Assembly (NCBI GenBank): GCA_947460875.1
Contig: CANHGR010000004.1
Span: 124,001 to 188,000 of the forward strand
Source of the DNA: Sphingobacteriaceae bacterium
Lineage (GTDB): Bacteria > Bacteroidota > Bacteroidia > Sphingobacteriales > Sphingobacteriaceae
Length of the DNA: 64,000 bases
Reading direction: 5' to 3'
Shown: piece after piece, positions 1-9,096 of the stretch
Position numbering within the stretch: the stretch's first letter is position 1
Layout of the letters: each line of letters begins with the position of its first letter
Notes under the pieces: generated by a model
What the model saw: only the letters and a program-made list of their open reading frames with translations
The model's database searches: none
What the model was told of the DNA's origin: nothing
Program-made: the position numbers and the translations under genes

Positions 1-589
1 GTTTAGGCGCATCTACAATACTCTCTAAACTTGGATCTTCAAATACATCGTATTCGGGGGCAAGACGACTAGATTCGTTAGTTTCTTTCGCTATGGCGTT
101 CAAGCCAAGCTCATCCAACGGTTCCTTGCTAATTTCTTCGTGCTGCGGCATATCTTCTGCCGGCTCATCAAGTATGAATTTGGTTTTTTTGAGATGAATT
201 TCCTCCGGCTCGGCATTGTCAATATGAGATTCCTGTTCTTCCACGATACTTTCCTGTAAATTTAAATCAACATCAATTTCTTGTTCGCCATACTTTTGCG
301 GGAGATCATTGCTATCAACTTTTACTTCAACTGACTGGGATTGTGTTGATGGAACTATTATCTTATCGAGCAACTCCGCTCCGGCGTGAGTTATCTCAAC
401 TGAAGGACCAGCAGCACCTAGCTTCTGGACAATACGAATATGGTCGGCCAAAAAATTAGCATTTGCTTTAAACAACTCCATCTCTACTTCTTTCATCTTG
501 TCCGGATGTTCAGCCAAGTATTTATATTGGTCGTTAAGCTCATTAACAATCTCACCTATTTTCCTGAATAGCTCCTTTTGATCCATCAT
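1..589 (-). CDS. Hypothetical acidic protein, C-terminus outside window
   Basis: The reading frame starts at an ATG at 589 (a second ATG follows at once, at 586) and stays open to the window edge, about 196 codons. The first 55 or so residues look helical and charged (MMDQKELFRKIGEIVNEL), with many Lys and Glu. The rest is acidic and low in hydrophobics, rich in Glu, Asp, Pro and Ser, so probably disordered. There is no signal peptide or membrane segment. I do not recognise the family and assign no function. Codon use looks like that of neighbouring genes, and the long open frame supports a real gene. Confidence 0.7.
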   Translation of the reverse strand, partial: MMDQKELFRKIGEIVNELNDQYKYLAEHPDKMKEVEMELFKANANFLADHIRIVQKLGAAGPSVEITHAGAELLDKIIVPSTQSQSVEVKVDSNDLPQKYGEQEIDVDLNLQESIVEEQESHIDNAEPEEIHLKKTKFILDEPAEDMPQHEEISKEPLDELGLNAIAKETNESSRLAPEYDVFEDPSLESIVDAPK

Positions 590-1102
590 AAACGTAAAGA
601 TTTTGTAAAACGATTTCTTCAAAAATAGGATTAATCCGGTAGAATTGCATTGGTAATTGATTGAAAGACGGGTTATCTTAAGATGGTCCAAATACCTGCA
701 TCGTAAACAGTTTTCAAACAGTGAAATGAATTAAGATGCCAGGCCTGCCAGTACAAGTAGTGGAATGGACGTCATCCATTGAAATGGTGTTCCCTCAAAC
801 AGGACTTTTAAAATCGGAACTTAAAAGAAGCTTTTAAAACAATCTCTTTCCGTGATACAAGGAGGCAATACGAAGCTACGCCCCGGTTTTCTTATCGGAC
901 TTTGCGCCTGTATAGTAAAACAAAAACCAAAAAGAACGGAAGTAAAAGTTTACTCATAGGAAATTATCACGATCAAGTCTAACCAATGCTGTATTAATAA
1001 TCGAATAGATTGTAACAAATAGGGGGCACTTTGCACATTGAAGCAATGAATGAAAGACAATTATTTATCTTTACGACTACGTTGAATAACCAGACCCTTG
1101 CC
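590..1102. other. Intergenic stretch with possible decayed coding sequence
   Basis: No credible intact gene lies here. On the minus strand a frame from about 825 to 731 reads like the end of a membrane protein (hydrophobic run SIPLLVLAGLAS) and stops at a TAA, after which the same frame reads FISLFENCL. Another minus-strand piece near 959-894 encodes MSKLLLPFFLVFVLLYRRK, resembling a signal peptide, and is then out of frame. These may be remnants of lost genes, but the pieces are short and unassigned. Confidence 0.3.
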
Positions 1103-1132
1103 TTGTAATTTTGATAAATATCTCTACTTTTG
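1103..1132 (+). promoter_or_regulatory. Bacteroidota-type promoter for the oxidoreductase operon
   Basis: TTG at 1103-1105 and TACTTTTG at 1125-1132 are separated by 19 bases. This fits the Bacteroidota primary sigma-factor consensus (TTG, about 19-21 bases, TAnnTTTG). Transcription would start near 1139, about 45 bases before the TTG start codon at 1183. Confidence 0.6.
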
Positions 1133-1182
1133 AAGATTGAAAAAATCTGAGCCAATTCCACTATAAAAATTATACAAACCTT

Positions 1183-2952
1183 TTGAAACCAACAGATATT
1201 AAAGACCCGGAATACTTCCACAAGGTGGTTGATTGTCAATATGCCTGCCCTGCACATACGCCAGTTCCTGAATATATAAGACTAATTGCCGAAGGTAAAT
1301 ATTCTGAAGCCTATATGGTAAACTGGGAATCTAACGTGTTCCCTGGAATACTAGGTCGCACATGCGATCGTCCTTGTGAGCCTGCTTGCAGACGCGGAAG
1401 AATAGAAGAGGAACCCGTAGCAATTTGCCGCCTGAAACGTGTTGCAGCAGACAACAAAGATGATGTTAAGGCATACATGCCTAAGATCCCCTCAAAAGGT
1501 AATGGAAAAAAGGTTGCATTGATTGGCGGCGGACCATCAGCGCTCACCGTAGCGCGCGACCTTGCCCCGCTCGGCTATGAAATCCACTTGTACGATGATC
1601 AAAACGCTGGCGGAGGGATGATGCGTAGTCAGATTCCATCATTCCGTTTACCTACTGACGTACTGAATGAAGAAGTAAATTATATCTTAGATATGGGCGT
1701 TCACACCCATTTCAACACCTATGTGTCTAGTCTTCAGGAAATCCTTGACAAAGGCTATGATGCAGTTTTTATTGGCACCGGAGCTCCTCGCGGACGCAAT
1801 ATCGATCTTCCCGGAAGGAAAGAAGCGGCTGCAAACGTCCATATTGGCATTGAATGGCTTGCAAGCGTCGCGTTTGAACATACCAGTAAAATAGGAAAAA
1901 AGGTAATCGTTCTAGGTGGCGGAAACACTGCGATGGACTGTTGCCGCACCTCTCGGCGCCTTGGCGGTGAAGAAGTAAAAGTATTAGTGCGCAGTCCCTT
2001 TGCAGAAATGAAAGCATCCCCATGGGAAAAAGAAGATGCTCTACATGAAGATATTCCAATTCTTGATAATCATGTTCCAAAAAGCTTCATTGTAAAACAA
2101 GGAAAACTTGTTGGAATGACTTTCGATAAAGTACACGCTGTCTATGATAACAAGGGCAAACGCTCACTCGTGTCAACCAATGAGCCTGAAGTGTTTGTAG
2201 AAGCCGATGATGTTTTGGTGGCCATCGGACAACAAAATAGCTTCCCTTGGATCGAGCAATCAACCGATGTTAAATTTGATGAATGGGGAATGCCGGTGGT
2301 TGATAAGTTGACACATCAATCAAGTAACGCCAACGTGTTTTTTGGCGGCGATGCTGCTTTCGGACCCAAGAACGTTATCACTGCAGTAGCTCAAGGCCAC
2401 CAGGCAGCAATTTCTATCGATCTTCATTGTCAAGAAAAAGACCTGACTCAACGTCCGGCTCCCTTCACTAACCTAGTAAGCCAGAAGATGGGAATACATG
2501 AATGGAGCTACGATAATGATGTCGTAAACGATCTTCGTTTTGCGGTTCCACATGCTGACAAGAAAGTTTATCTTTCTGATCGAAAGGTTGAAGTCGAACT
2601 GGGATTTGACGTCCAAACCGCTGTAAAAGAAGCCCAGCGTTGCCTTAATTGCGATGTACAGACAGTCTTTGAAGCCAATCGCTGTATTGAATGCGATGCC
2701 TGCGTCGATATCTGTCCGACCTCTTGTATAACTTTTACAGTAAATAGTGAAGAAGAAGAATTGAGACCAAGACTTAAAGTTCCGGCAATAAACATAACTC
2801 AGGACTTGTACGTTTCAACAAGCCTCCCAACAGCAAGAGTAATGGTCAAGGACGAAGACGTTTGTCTTCATTGCGGATTATGCGCCGAACGCTGCCCTAC
2901 ATCAGCGTGGGATATGCAGCAATTTTTATATAACGTTACAAAAGCAGGTTAA
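1183..2952 (+). CDS. GltD-like FAD/NAD(P)H oxidoreductase with C-terminal 4Fe-4S domains
   Basis: This is a 589-residue flavoprotein of the glutamate-synthase small-subunit (GltD) type. The N-terminal third has the cysteine-rich Fe-S region (CQYACPAHTP, CDRPCEPACRRG). An FAD-binding Rossmann motif (GGGPSA) lies near residue 114 and an NAD(P)-binding motif (GGGNTAMD) near 245. Two ferredoxin-like clusters (CIECDACVDIC near 501, CLHCGLCAERC near 561) end the protein. It is followed after two bases by korA and then korB, so it probably passes electrons between the 2-oxoacid:ferredoxin oxidoreductase and NAD(P)H; that is inference from context. The start is a TTG; no in-frame ATG fits the conserved N-terminus better. 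Confidence 0.85.
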   Translation: MKPTDIKDPEYFHKVVDCQYACPAHTPVPEYIRLIAEGKYSEAYMVNWESNVFPGILGRTCDRPCEPACRRGRIEEEPVAICRLKRVAADNKDDVKAYMPKIPSKGNGKKVALIGGGPSALTVARDLAPLGYEIHLYDDQNAGGGMMRSQIPSFRLPTDVLNEEVNYILDMGVHTHFNTYVSSLQEILDKGYDAVFIGTGAPRGRNIDLPGRKEAAANVHIGIEWLASVAFEHTSKIGKKVIVLGGGNTAMDCCRTSRRLGGEEVKVLVRSPFAEMKASPWEKEDALHEDIPILDNHVPKSFIVKQGKLVGMTFDKVHAVYDNKGKRSLVSTNEPEVFVEADDVLVAIGQQNSFPWIEQSTDVKFDEWGMPVVDKLTHQSSNANVFFGGDAAFGPKNVITAVAQGHQAAISIDLHCQEKDLTQRPAPFTNLVSQKMGIHEWSYDNDVVNDLRFAVPHADKKVYLSDRKVEVELGFDVQTAVKEAQRCLNCDVQTVFEANRCIECDACVDICPTSCITFTVNSEEEELRPRLKVPAINITQDLYVSTSLPTARVMVKDEDVCLHCGLCAERCPTSAWDMQQFLYNVTKAG

Positions 2953-2954
2953 TA

Positions 2955-4778
2955 ATGCCTAATTCTAAAATTAACAACTTCGTAGTGCGGTTTGCCAATG
3001 TGAATGGCACGGGTTCAGCAAGTGCAAATCACCTTTTTGCAAAAGCAATATTCCGGATGGGAATTCCGGTAACACCTAAAAATATTTTCCCGTCGAATAT
3101 ACAAGGCTTACCCACATGGTACGAAGTCCGCGTAAGCGAAAAAGGCTATCAGGGCAGACGCGAGGGCATCGACCTGATGGTTTGTGTTAACCCTCAAAGC
3201 ATGCCTAAAGACGTAATGTCTGTTGCCAGTGGTGGATATTTTATATACGATAGCACTAAAACACTCCATCCCGAATTGATTCGCGAAGACATCAATTATA
3301 TCGGGGTGCCACTCATGGAGATTTGCCTGCGTGAATTTACCGATCCGCGTCAGCGCCAGCTGTTTAAGAATATTATTTACGTAGGTGCCCTAGCAGCTTT
3401 ATTGAACATCGAATTTCAAGTGCTTGAACAATTGCTCAGTGAGCAATTCAAAGGCAAAGAAAAACTGATCGTGCCGAACGTAAAGTCCCTTAAACTCGGC
3501 ATGGATTATATCAAAGAGAATTATACCTGCCCATTAGAGATGCGCCTTGAGAGACGTGATCTGATCGGCGATAAAATCTTAATTGATGGCAATGCCGCCT
3601 GTGGCCTCGGTGCGGTATATGGTGGTGCTACGGTAGTTGCCTGGTACCCTATCACTCCTTCCACCTCTGTAGTGGAGGCGTTCGAGTCTTATGCCGAAGA
3701 ACTTAGAATCGATCCAGAAACGGGAAAGAAAAATTTTGCGATTGTTCAGGCGGAAGATGAGCTTGCTGCGATGGGTATGGTGATTGGCGCTAATTGGAAT
3801 GGCGCACGTTCATTCACAGCTACCAGCGGACCAGGTTTATCCCTAATGCAGGAATTTTTAGGCCTTGCGTATTTTGCAGAAATACCTTCAGTCCTTATCG
3901 ATGTACAACGCTCAGGGCCATCGACAGGTATGCCTACGCGTACCCAACAATCAGATATCATCCTCGCTGCATATGCTTCGCATGGCGATACAAAACAGGT
4001 ACTTCTGTTCCCTTCAGATCCTAAGGATTGTTTTGACATGACGGCCGAGTCATTTGACATTGCTGAATTACTCCAAACTCCGGTTATCATGTTAACAGAC
4101 CTTGATTTGGGCATGAATGATCATATGTCTGAACCATTTGAATGGGATGATACTAAACCATATAATCGCGGAAAAGTATTAAACGCTCAACAGCTAGAAG
4201 ACATGCCACGTTTTGGCAGATATCTTGATGTTGACGGCGACGGGATTCCATATAGAACGATTCCAGGCACCCATCCTACCAAAGGTTCTTTCTTTACGCG
4301 CGGAACATCGCGCGATGAATATGCAGCTTATACAGAAGACGGCGCAGTATATGCACGGAATATGGATCGGCTAACGAAAAAATGGAATACGGCTAAGAAT
4401 ATCGTTCCAGCACCTTTTTTCTACCAGGAAAAAAACACAAGCACTAACGGATTGATTTTCTTTGGAACATCTACTAATTCTGCTGAAGAAGCGATGGATT
4501 TAATGCTCGAAAAAAATGAATTAGTTGATGCGATGCGATTAAAAGCTTTCCCCTTCCCGAAATCAGTGGATGACTTTATCAATTCGCACGAAAAAATATT
4601 TGTTATTGAGCAAAATAGAGATGGGCAAATGCGCACCCTACTCATTAACGAGTTAGGCATTAACCCTCAGAAGTTGATATCAATTTTGAACTATGACGGT
4701 ATGCCCATCACTGCTCATGCCATCGTCGCCGGAATCAATAACAATTTATCTGTGGCCAAAACTCTTACCTATCAGTAA
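2955..4778 (+). CDS. korA: 2-oxoacid:acceptor (ferredoxin) oxidoreductase, fused gamma-alpha subunit
   Basis: This is a 607-residue subunit of a thiamine-pyrophosphate 2-oxoacid oxidoreductase, probably the 2-oxoglutarate-specific type that makes succinyl-CoA and reduced ferredoxin. Residues 1-190 form the gamma (POR_N-like) domain. From about 205 on lies the alpha pyrimidine-binding domain with YPITPST near residue 231 and the TSGPG segment. The gamma-alpha fusion is typical of KorA proteins. The ATG lies two bases after the stop of the flavoprotein gene, and korB starts eight bases downstream, so the three are one transcription unit. Specificity for 2-oxoglutarate rather than another 2-oxoacid is inferred from family resemblance. 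Confidence 0.88.
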   Translation: MPNSKINNFVVRFANVNGTGSASANHLFAKAIFRMGIPVTPKNIFPSNIQGLPTWYEVRVSEKGYQGRREGIDLMVCVNPQSMPKDVMSVASGGYFIYDSTKTLHPELIREDINYIGVPLMEICLREFTDPRQRQLFKNIIYVGALAALLNIEFQVLEQLLSEQFKGKEKLIVPNVKSLKLGMDYIKENYTCPLEMRLERRDLIGDKILIDGNAACGLGAVYGGATVVAWYPITPSTSVVEAFESYAEELRIDPETGKKNFAIVQAEDELAAMGMVIGANWNGARSFTATSGPGLSLMQEFLGLAYFAEIPSVLIDVQRSGPSTGMPTRTQQSDIILAAYASHGDTKQVLLFPSDPKDCFDMTAESFDIAELLQTPVIMLTDLDLGMNDHMSEPFEWDDTKPYNRGKVLNAQQLEDMPRFGRYLDVDGDGIPYRTIPGTHPTKGSFFTRGTSRDEYAAYTEDGAVYARNMDRLTKKWNTAKNIVPAPFFYQEKNTSTNGLIFFGTSTNSAEEAMDLMLEKNELVDAMRLKAFPFPKSVDDFINSHEKIFVIEQNRDGQMRTLLINELGINPQKLISILNYDGMPITAHAIVAGINNNLSVAKTLTYQ

Positions 4779-4786
4779 AATTTATC

Positions 4787-5839
4787 ATGACTTATATACG
4801 TCCTCAATTTCGCCATCCTGCACTTCCAAAAAACGACCTGGGTTATACCAGTAAAGAATATGAAGGTGCGTTATCCACCCTTTGTGCAGGTTGCGGCCAC
4901 GATTCGATCAGCGGAAGCATCATTCAGGCATGTTATGAACTTTCTATAGCTCCGCACCGTATCGCCAAATTATCAGGCATCGGCTGCTCCTCAAAAACTC
5001 CTACCTACTTTTTAGGAAATTCACACGGTTTTAACTCTGTACACGGCCGCATGCCCTCGGTAGCTACCGGAGCCAATATGGCAAACCGCGATTTGGTTTA
5101 CCTGGGTGTTTCCGGCGACGGCGATACAGCGTCAATCGGTATGGGGCAATTTGTACACGCCATTCGCCGTAACCTAAATATGCTTTACATTGTGATGAAT
5201 AATGGTTGTTACGGGCTTACAAAAGGACAAGATTCTGCAACAGCAGATGAAGGTTCTAAAAGTAAAGCAGGATCTGTAAATCCTTTTCAGCCCATTGATC
5301 TTGCCGGCCTGGCACTTGAATTAGGCGCTACTTTTGTTGCTCAAAGCTTTTCTGGCGATAAAGAACAATTAGTGCCATTGATTAAAGAGGGCCTGTCACA
5401 CAATGGATTTGCATTTATTAATGTAATCTCTCCTTGTGTTACTTTCAACAATAACCCCGGATCAACAAAGTCTTACGATTACGTGCGCGAGCATTTAGAA
5501 GCAAGTCCGGCGCCCGATTTTGTTCCTACTAAAAAGGAGATCAAAACTAGATATGCAAGTGGTACCGGAACCGATATACGTATGCACGATGGCACCTCTA
5601 TTCGCTTGGAAAAAATGGCACACGATCGCAACCCTTACAGCCGATTAGAAGCAATGAATGCCTTGCAAAATTCCAGAAACAAGAATGAAATCCTAACAGG
5701 ATTGCTTTTTGTACAACCGGTGTCTGATGATCTGCATCAAACCATACAAAGCAGCGATAAACCGTTAAATAGCCTTGGAAAGGATGTTCTTTGTCCGGGA
5801 TCGAGTACCTTGGCGACGATTAATGCGGATTTAAGATAA
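4787..5839 (+). CDS. korB: 2-oxoacid:ferredoxin oxidoreductase beta subunit (TPP-binding)
   Basis: This 350-residue partner of KorA binds thiamine pyrophosphate. It shows the CAGCGHD cysteine motif near residue 32, the GIGCSSKTP segment, and the TPP/Mg motif GDGDTASIG near residue 110 followed by NNGCYGLTKGQ. The third cysteine that helps hold the 4Fe-4S cluster is probably in SPCVTFN. Length and motif order match KorB proteins. It is the last gene of the operon and is followed by a strong terminator hairpin at 5861. Confidence 0.9.
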   Translation: MTYIRPQFRHPALPKNDLGYTSKEYEGALSTLCAGCGHDSISGSIIQACYELSIAPHRIAKLSGIGCSSKTPTYFLGNSHGFNSVHGRMPSVATGANMANRDLVYLGVSGDGDTASIGMGQFVHAIRRNLNMLYIVMNNGCYGLTKGQDSATADEGSKSKAGSVNPFQPIDLAGLALELGATFVAQSFSGDKEQLVPLIKEGLSHNGFAFINVISPCVTFNNNPGSTKSYDYVREHLEASPAPDFVPTKKEIKTRYASGTGTDIRMHDGTSIRLEKMAHDRNPYSRLEAMNALQNSRNKNEILTGLLFVQPVSDDLHQTIQSSDKPLNSLGKDVLCPGSSTLATINADLR

Positions 5840-5860
5840 GAAGAATCTACGATTTTGAAA

Positions 5861-5896
5861 GAGGCTATCTTTTCCAAGATAGCCTCTTTTGTTTTT
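5861..5896 (+). terminator. Rho-independent terminator after korB
   Basis: A perfect 11-base stem (GAGGCTATCTT / AAGATAGCCTC) with a TTCC loop is followed by a T-rich tract (TTTTGTTTTT). It ends the three-gene oxidoreductase operon. Confidence 0.9.
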
Positions 5897-6026
5897 AAAA
5901 GGTTCTAAGGAGAGGATGTTGCGCTTCAAAAAATACTAAACGGATAATTGCTTGCCGGTGCCCGAAAGGGACCCTAGTGTTCGGTTCCGAAGGAATCTTT
6001 TTGGGATTGTTTTATATCCGCGAACG

Positions 6027-6653
6027 TTAATTAGCCACCCTGATTTTAATAACCACCTTTTTAACGTTTGGATAACCCTCAACGTTTATGCTTGGACGAT
6101 GTGCGTCCGAAGGGAAACAGATAAAAAATACGCCCTGATCGGCGATATAAAATGTCCCGTTCGTTTTCTCTGAATCATAGTTAATCAGATCTCTTACAGC
6201 ATCAAAGGGCTTAGTAATATTCGTTTCTTGTATAAGCCCAATCCCAATTTGCTCTTTACCAGTAATTAAATAATGAATATCAATATAGTTTCGGTGGGAT
6301 TCCCACATCACCCTGTCCATAGCTCGCGTTGGCGCTTCGGTAACAGTAGCAAAAACGTTTTCACCGTCTATTAAATGCTTCCCTGGTGCGGTCGCTTTTA
6401 GATCTGTATCCCTTAGATAGGCAAATGCTTTATCCCACATTTCTTTATTTACTCGATATTGCTTGGCAAATTCTTGCTGATTTATCGATGCGTGGGGTGT
6501 TACTTTAAGGCCTCCGAGCCATTTCCCCTTCTTAAACCATTTTGCATGTTGCTCCTGGGATTTTTGATCAGTTCCTGGATTCTGTGCAGCAGCATTTGAA
6601 TAAAATGCTGCACTAATTAATAATAAAATCGTGAGCTTCAATAATATTTTCAT
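6027..6653 (-). CDS. Secreted YhcH/YjgK/YiaL-family (cupin, DUF386) protein
   Basis: This 208-residue protein has a signal peptide (hydrophobic run to NAAAQ, about 23 residues), so it is probably periplasmic. The body matches the YhcH/YjgK/YiaL (TabA-like) cupin family: WESHRNYIDIHYLI carries the conserved Glu and His residues that usually bind a metal, and FPSDAHRPSI near the C-terminus supplies another His. Family members act on sugar derivatives or influence biofilm toxin-antitoxin behaviour. A signal peptide is not typical of the E. coli members but occurs in Bacteroidota ones. No operon partner is adjacent, and the substrate is unknown. Confidence 0.82.
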   Translation of the reverse strand: MKILLKLTILLLISAAFYSNAAAQNPGTDQKSQEQHAKWFKKGKWLGGLKVTPHASINQQEFAKQYRVNKEMWDKAFAYLRDTDLKATAPGKHLIDGENVFATVTEAPTRAMDRVMWESHRNYIDIHYLITGKEQIGIGLIQETNITKPFDAVRDLINYDSEKTNGTFYIADQGVFFICFPSDAHRPSINVEGYPNVKKVVIKIRVAN

Positions 6654-6830
6654 AGTCGATCGTTTCTAAACGAATATAACAAGGAAAACCTTTAGATTAC
6701 CATTTCTTTAAAAAGAAAAACATGTTTTTCAGATACTTTAAAAGAAAAATTCACTAATTTTAAACAAGCCCAATCGGCAAAAAACAACTACGGAAATTCT
6801 TCTTTTTTACAATTGACTTAAATCTTACAG

Positions 6831-7028
6831 ATGAATAATCAATCAAAAATATTGGCTTCGTTATTAGTTGGAGTAGCTGTTGGAGCTACATTAGGAATCT
6901 TATTTTCATCTAAAAAAGGAAAGGAAATTCTTGATTATTTAATCTCCTCTGAAGATTCGGAGTTCGAAGCAAGACCGGCTATTTCAGAAGATTACTGGAG
7001 CGACTTGAACGACTCTTTAGGCGGCTAA
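6831..7028 (+). CDS. Small YtxH-domain membrane protein
   Basis: This 65-residue protein has one N-terminal membrane segment ([18 protein letters not shown]) followed by SSKKGKEI, the signature of YtxH/general-stress proteins. The tail is acidic. The ATG at 6831 is the only reasonable start. The function of the family is poorly known; Gram-positive relatives are induced by stress. Its 3' end overlaps the end of the antiporter remnant on the other strand by about 12 bases. Confidence 0.75.
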   Translation: MNNQSKILASLLVGVAVGATLGILFSSKKGKEILDYLISSEDSEFEARPAISEDYWSDLNDSLGG

Positions 7029-7637
7029 GATCAAGTACACCGAAAAATTTTCGATGTACAAAATTAGCGGACTCTTCAGAAAAGTTGTTGCAAGCGCCAT
7101 TAATACCATGATCGCATACAATTCTATTCCGATAATATTTAAATCGTATCCAATATTAAGTACAATTAACTCCATTAACCCTCTAGTATTAAGCATAGTG
7201 CCGATAAATCATGAGGCTTCCCAACTCTGACCAGACAAACGACTAAAAACAGATCCGCCGCCAATCTTCCCGGCAATGGCAATTAGTATAACCAGTACAG
7301 ATACAATAGGATCGTCCGGTTGCAAGCAAAAGAGTAAATGCATGGTACTAATCGCTACTGCTTTTCCTTTTAGATGGCTTAGATCCAGCGACGTGAGCGA
7401 ATATTGGGGAGACACGAAACTTACGAAAGAAGGCAAAATGATGCCCATGACAGACGGTCCAAGAAAAATGCCAGCTAAAATTTCGTCAATCAGTGCCAGC
7501 ATTCCAATTCGCAACACAATCCTGCCGAAGAAGAATGAAACAGTTGTAATAATAATCAGCTGAAGAAGAAGTAAAATAAATGGCGTCGCCGGATCGTGAA
7601 CATATAACTCCCAGTTTATATGACCAAAATCCTGCAA
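7017..7637 (-). pseudogene. Decayed Kef/CPA2-type cation:proton antiporter
   Basis: The minus strand encodes pieces of a cation/proton antiporter. The N-terminal part is recognisable (HDPATPFILLLLQ, then EILAGIFLGPSVMGI and LDLSHLKGKA), but the sequence then jumps to a C-terminal block (IAIAGKIGGGSVFSRLSGQSW), implying an internal deletion of most membrane segments. A TGA follows at 7211-7209. After it the same frame continues with the conserved [20 protein letters not shown] and reaches a TAA at 7019-7017. The frame is open upstream to about 7703. An intact family member is several hundred residues longer, so at least a deletion and a nonsense mutation have destroyed the gene. Confidence 0.85.
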
Positions 7638-7703
7638 AAGATAAGGGTCTCTTTCTAATGATGAACTGACGGTTCCACTGCTAGCTCTATTTAACTTTAG
7701 GCA

Positions 7704-8032
7704 CTAATCAATTATATGATAAATCAGAACGGATAAAACGGCAAGGAGAGAACTATAAAGGGTAGTTGATCGAAGCTTTTTCGATTTTTTCGATTAAAAT
7801 ATATCAATCAGTTCATTTTACCTTTTAAATGCGGTCATAGGAGATAGATACTAAATCAATCAAAAATATGGTTTCAAATTCAACCATTAATCTAAAGAGA
7901 GGTTAAATTTTAGTTTGTACTGCTTTTATAGGTATAATAATAATACTGAAAGGCCATGAACTAGAAAAAATTAGTTCGGGAATAAGGGCTATAACATATC
8001 CTATAAATTTTACCGATATTAGTAGCTATCAT
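7704..8032. other. AT-rich intergenic region upstream of oxyR
   Basis: No coding frame was found. The stretch is very AT-rich, with runs such as TCGATTTTTTCGATT near 7780 and several TATAA/TATAAT-like steps at 7929-7945 and 7990-8005. It presumably carries the oxyR promoter, but I cannot pick a clean TAnnTTTG box. Confidence 0.4.
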
Positions 8033-8047
8033 ATAGTTACTTTCTAT
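8033..8047 (+). promoter_or_regulatory. Candidate OxyR half-site upstream of oxyR
   Basis: ATAGTTACTTTCTAT has the ATAG-N7-CTAT spacing of one OxyR dimer site and matches the E. coli consensus ATAGnTnnnAnCTAT at all but one specified base. It ends three bases before the oxyR ATG. A CTAT lies nearby at 8026-8029, but at the wrong spacing for a full tandem site. Autoregulation is plausible but untested. Confidence 0.4.
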
Positions 8048-8050
8048 AAC

Positions 8051-8998
8051 ATGACCCTCATACAGCTAGAGTATATTATTGCCCTCGACACGCACCGTAA
8101 TTTTGTTCAAGCCGCCGAAAAATGTTTTGTAACACAGCCTACCCTAAGCATGCAGATTCAAAAACTTGAAGCGCATCTAGGCATCAAAATTTTTGATCGA
8201 AGTAAACAGCCTGTGGTTCCAACTGACGTAGGCCTGGAAGTAATCGAAATGGCCAGAAAAATTGTGAAAGAAAGCTATAAGTTGCGTGAGCTGATTTCAG
8301 ATCGAAAAGCTGAACTCGAGGGTGAGCTAAAAGTGGGTGTTATACCGACGATTGCCCCTTACTTGTTGCCTAAAGTTTTACAGAGTTTTATAGAGAAATA
8401 CCCGAAAGTAAAGCTACACATCTGGGAATATACAACAGAACAGATCATTCAAAATCTCAAGTTAGGGGTGCTCGATTGCGGCTTATTATCTACGCCGATG
8501 GATGATCAGAGTCTCAACGAAATTCAACTTTTTTATGAAAACTTTGTGGTCTACCTTTCTCCTGAAAGCCTACTAATGAAGAAGAAGACCATAGAAGCAA
8601 AAGATATTATTGAAGATGAGCTTTGGCTTCTCAATGAAGGGCATTGCATGAGAAACCAAGTACTAAACATATGCTTTAAGAAGAAAACCGAAAATTTACA
8701 AAGGCATTTTGAATATAATACCGGCAGCGTTGAAACGCTCAAGCGGATGGTATATCTTAATAATGGAATGACGATTCTGCCTGAGCTATGTCTCGCAGAT
8801 TTTACTGCTCAGCAAAGGAAGCACGTTCGACATTTTGCATCTCCTCAACCAGCGCGAGAAATCAGCATCGTTACTCACCGAAATTTCATAAAACGTCGTC
8901 TGATTGCTACATTAGAAGAAGAAATAATGAACATTATCCCGACTCGGATGAAAACTAAGAGTAAAAAGGAAATCATTAATATCCTTCCCAATGAGTGA
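8051..8998 (+). CDS. oxyR: Hydrogen peroxide sensor, LysR-type regulator OxyR
   Basis: This 315-residue LysR-type regulator has an N-terminal winged helix-turn-helix (QAAEKCFVTQPTLSMQIQKL) and a substrate-binding-like sensor domain. The decisive feature is GHCMRNQVLNIC: the two cysteines fall at residues 199 and 208, the same numbers as the redox pair of E. coli OxyR, with the same 9-residue separation. Oxidation by peroxide would form a disulfide and switch on antioxidant genes. No catalase or peroxiredoxin gene is adjacent, so it presumably acts elsewhere in the genome. The C-terminus has a Lys-rich tail of about 15 residues beyond the usual end. Confidence 0.93.
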   Translation: MTLIQLEYIIALDTHRNFVQAAEKCFVTQPTLSMQIQKLEAHLGIKIFDRSKQPVVPTDVGLEVIEMARKIVKESYKLRELISDRKAELEGELKVGVIPTIAPYLLPKVLQSFIEKYPKVKLHIWEYTTEQIIQNLKLGVLDCGLLSTPMDDQSLNEIQLFYENFVVYLSPESLLMKKKTIEAKDIIEDELWLLNEGHCMRNQVLNICFKKKTENLQRHFEYNTGSVETLKRMVYLNNGMTILPELCLADFTAQQRKHVRHFASPQPAREISIVTHRNFIKRRLIATLEEEIMNIIPTRMKTKSKKEIINILPNE

Positions 8999-9096
8999 AT
9001 AATTAAACATTAATAATTTCAGATCAATAACTATCCCGGATATATTCTTATTTTTCTAATATTTTAATACAAACCTTATTTTAGCACAAAAAAATT

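Noticed and set aside
7276-7563. Plus-strand frame of 95 codons opposite the antiporter remnant
   Set aside because: The minus strand carries clear antiporter motifs here, so the plus-strand frame is a mirror of former coding sequence.
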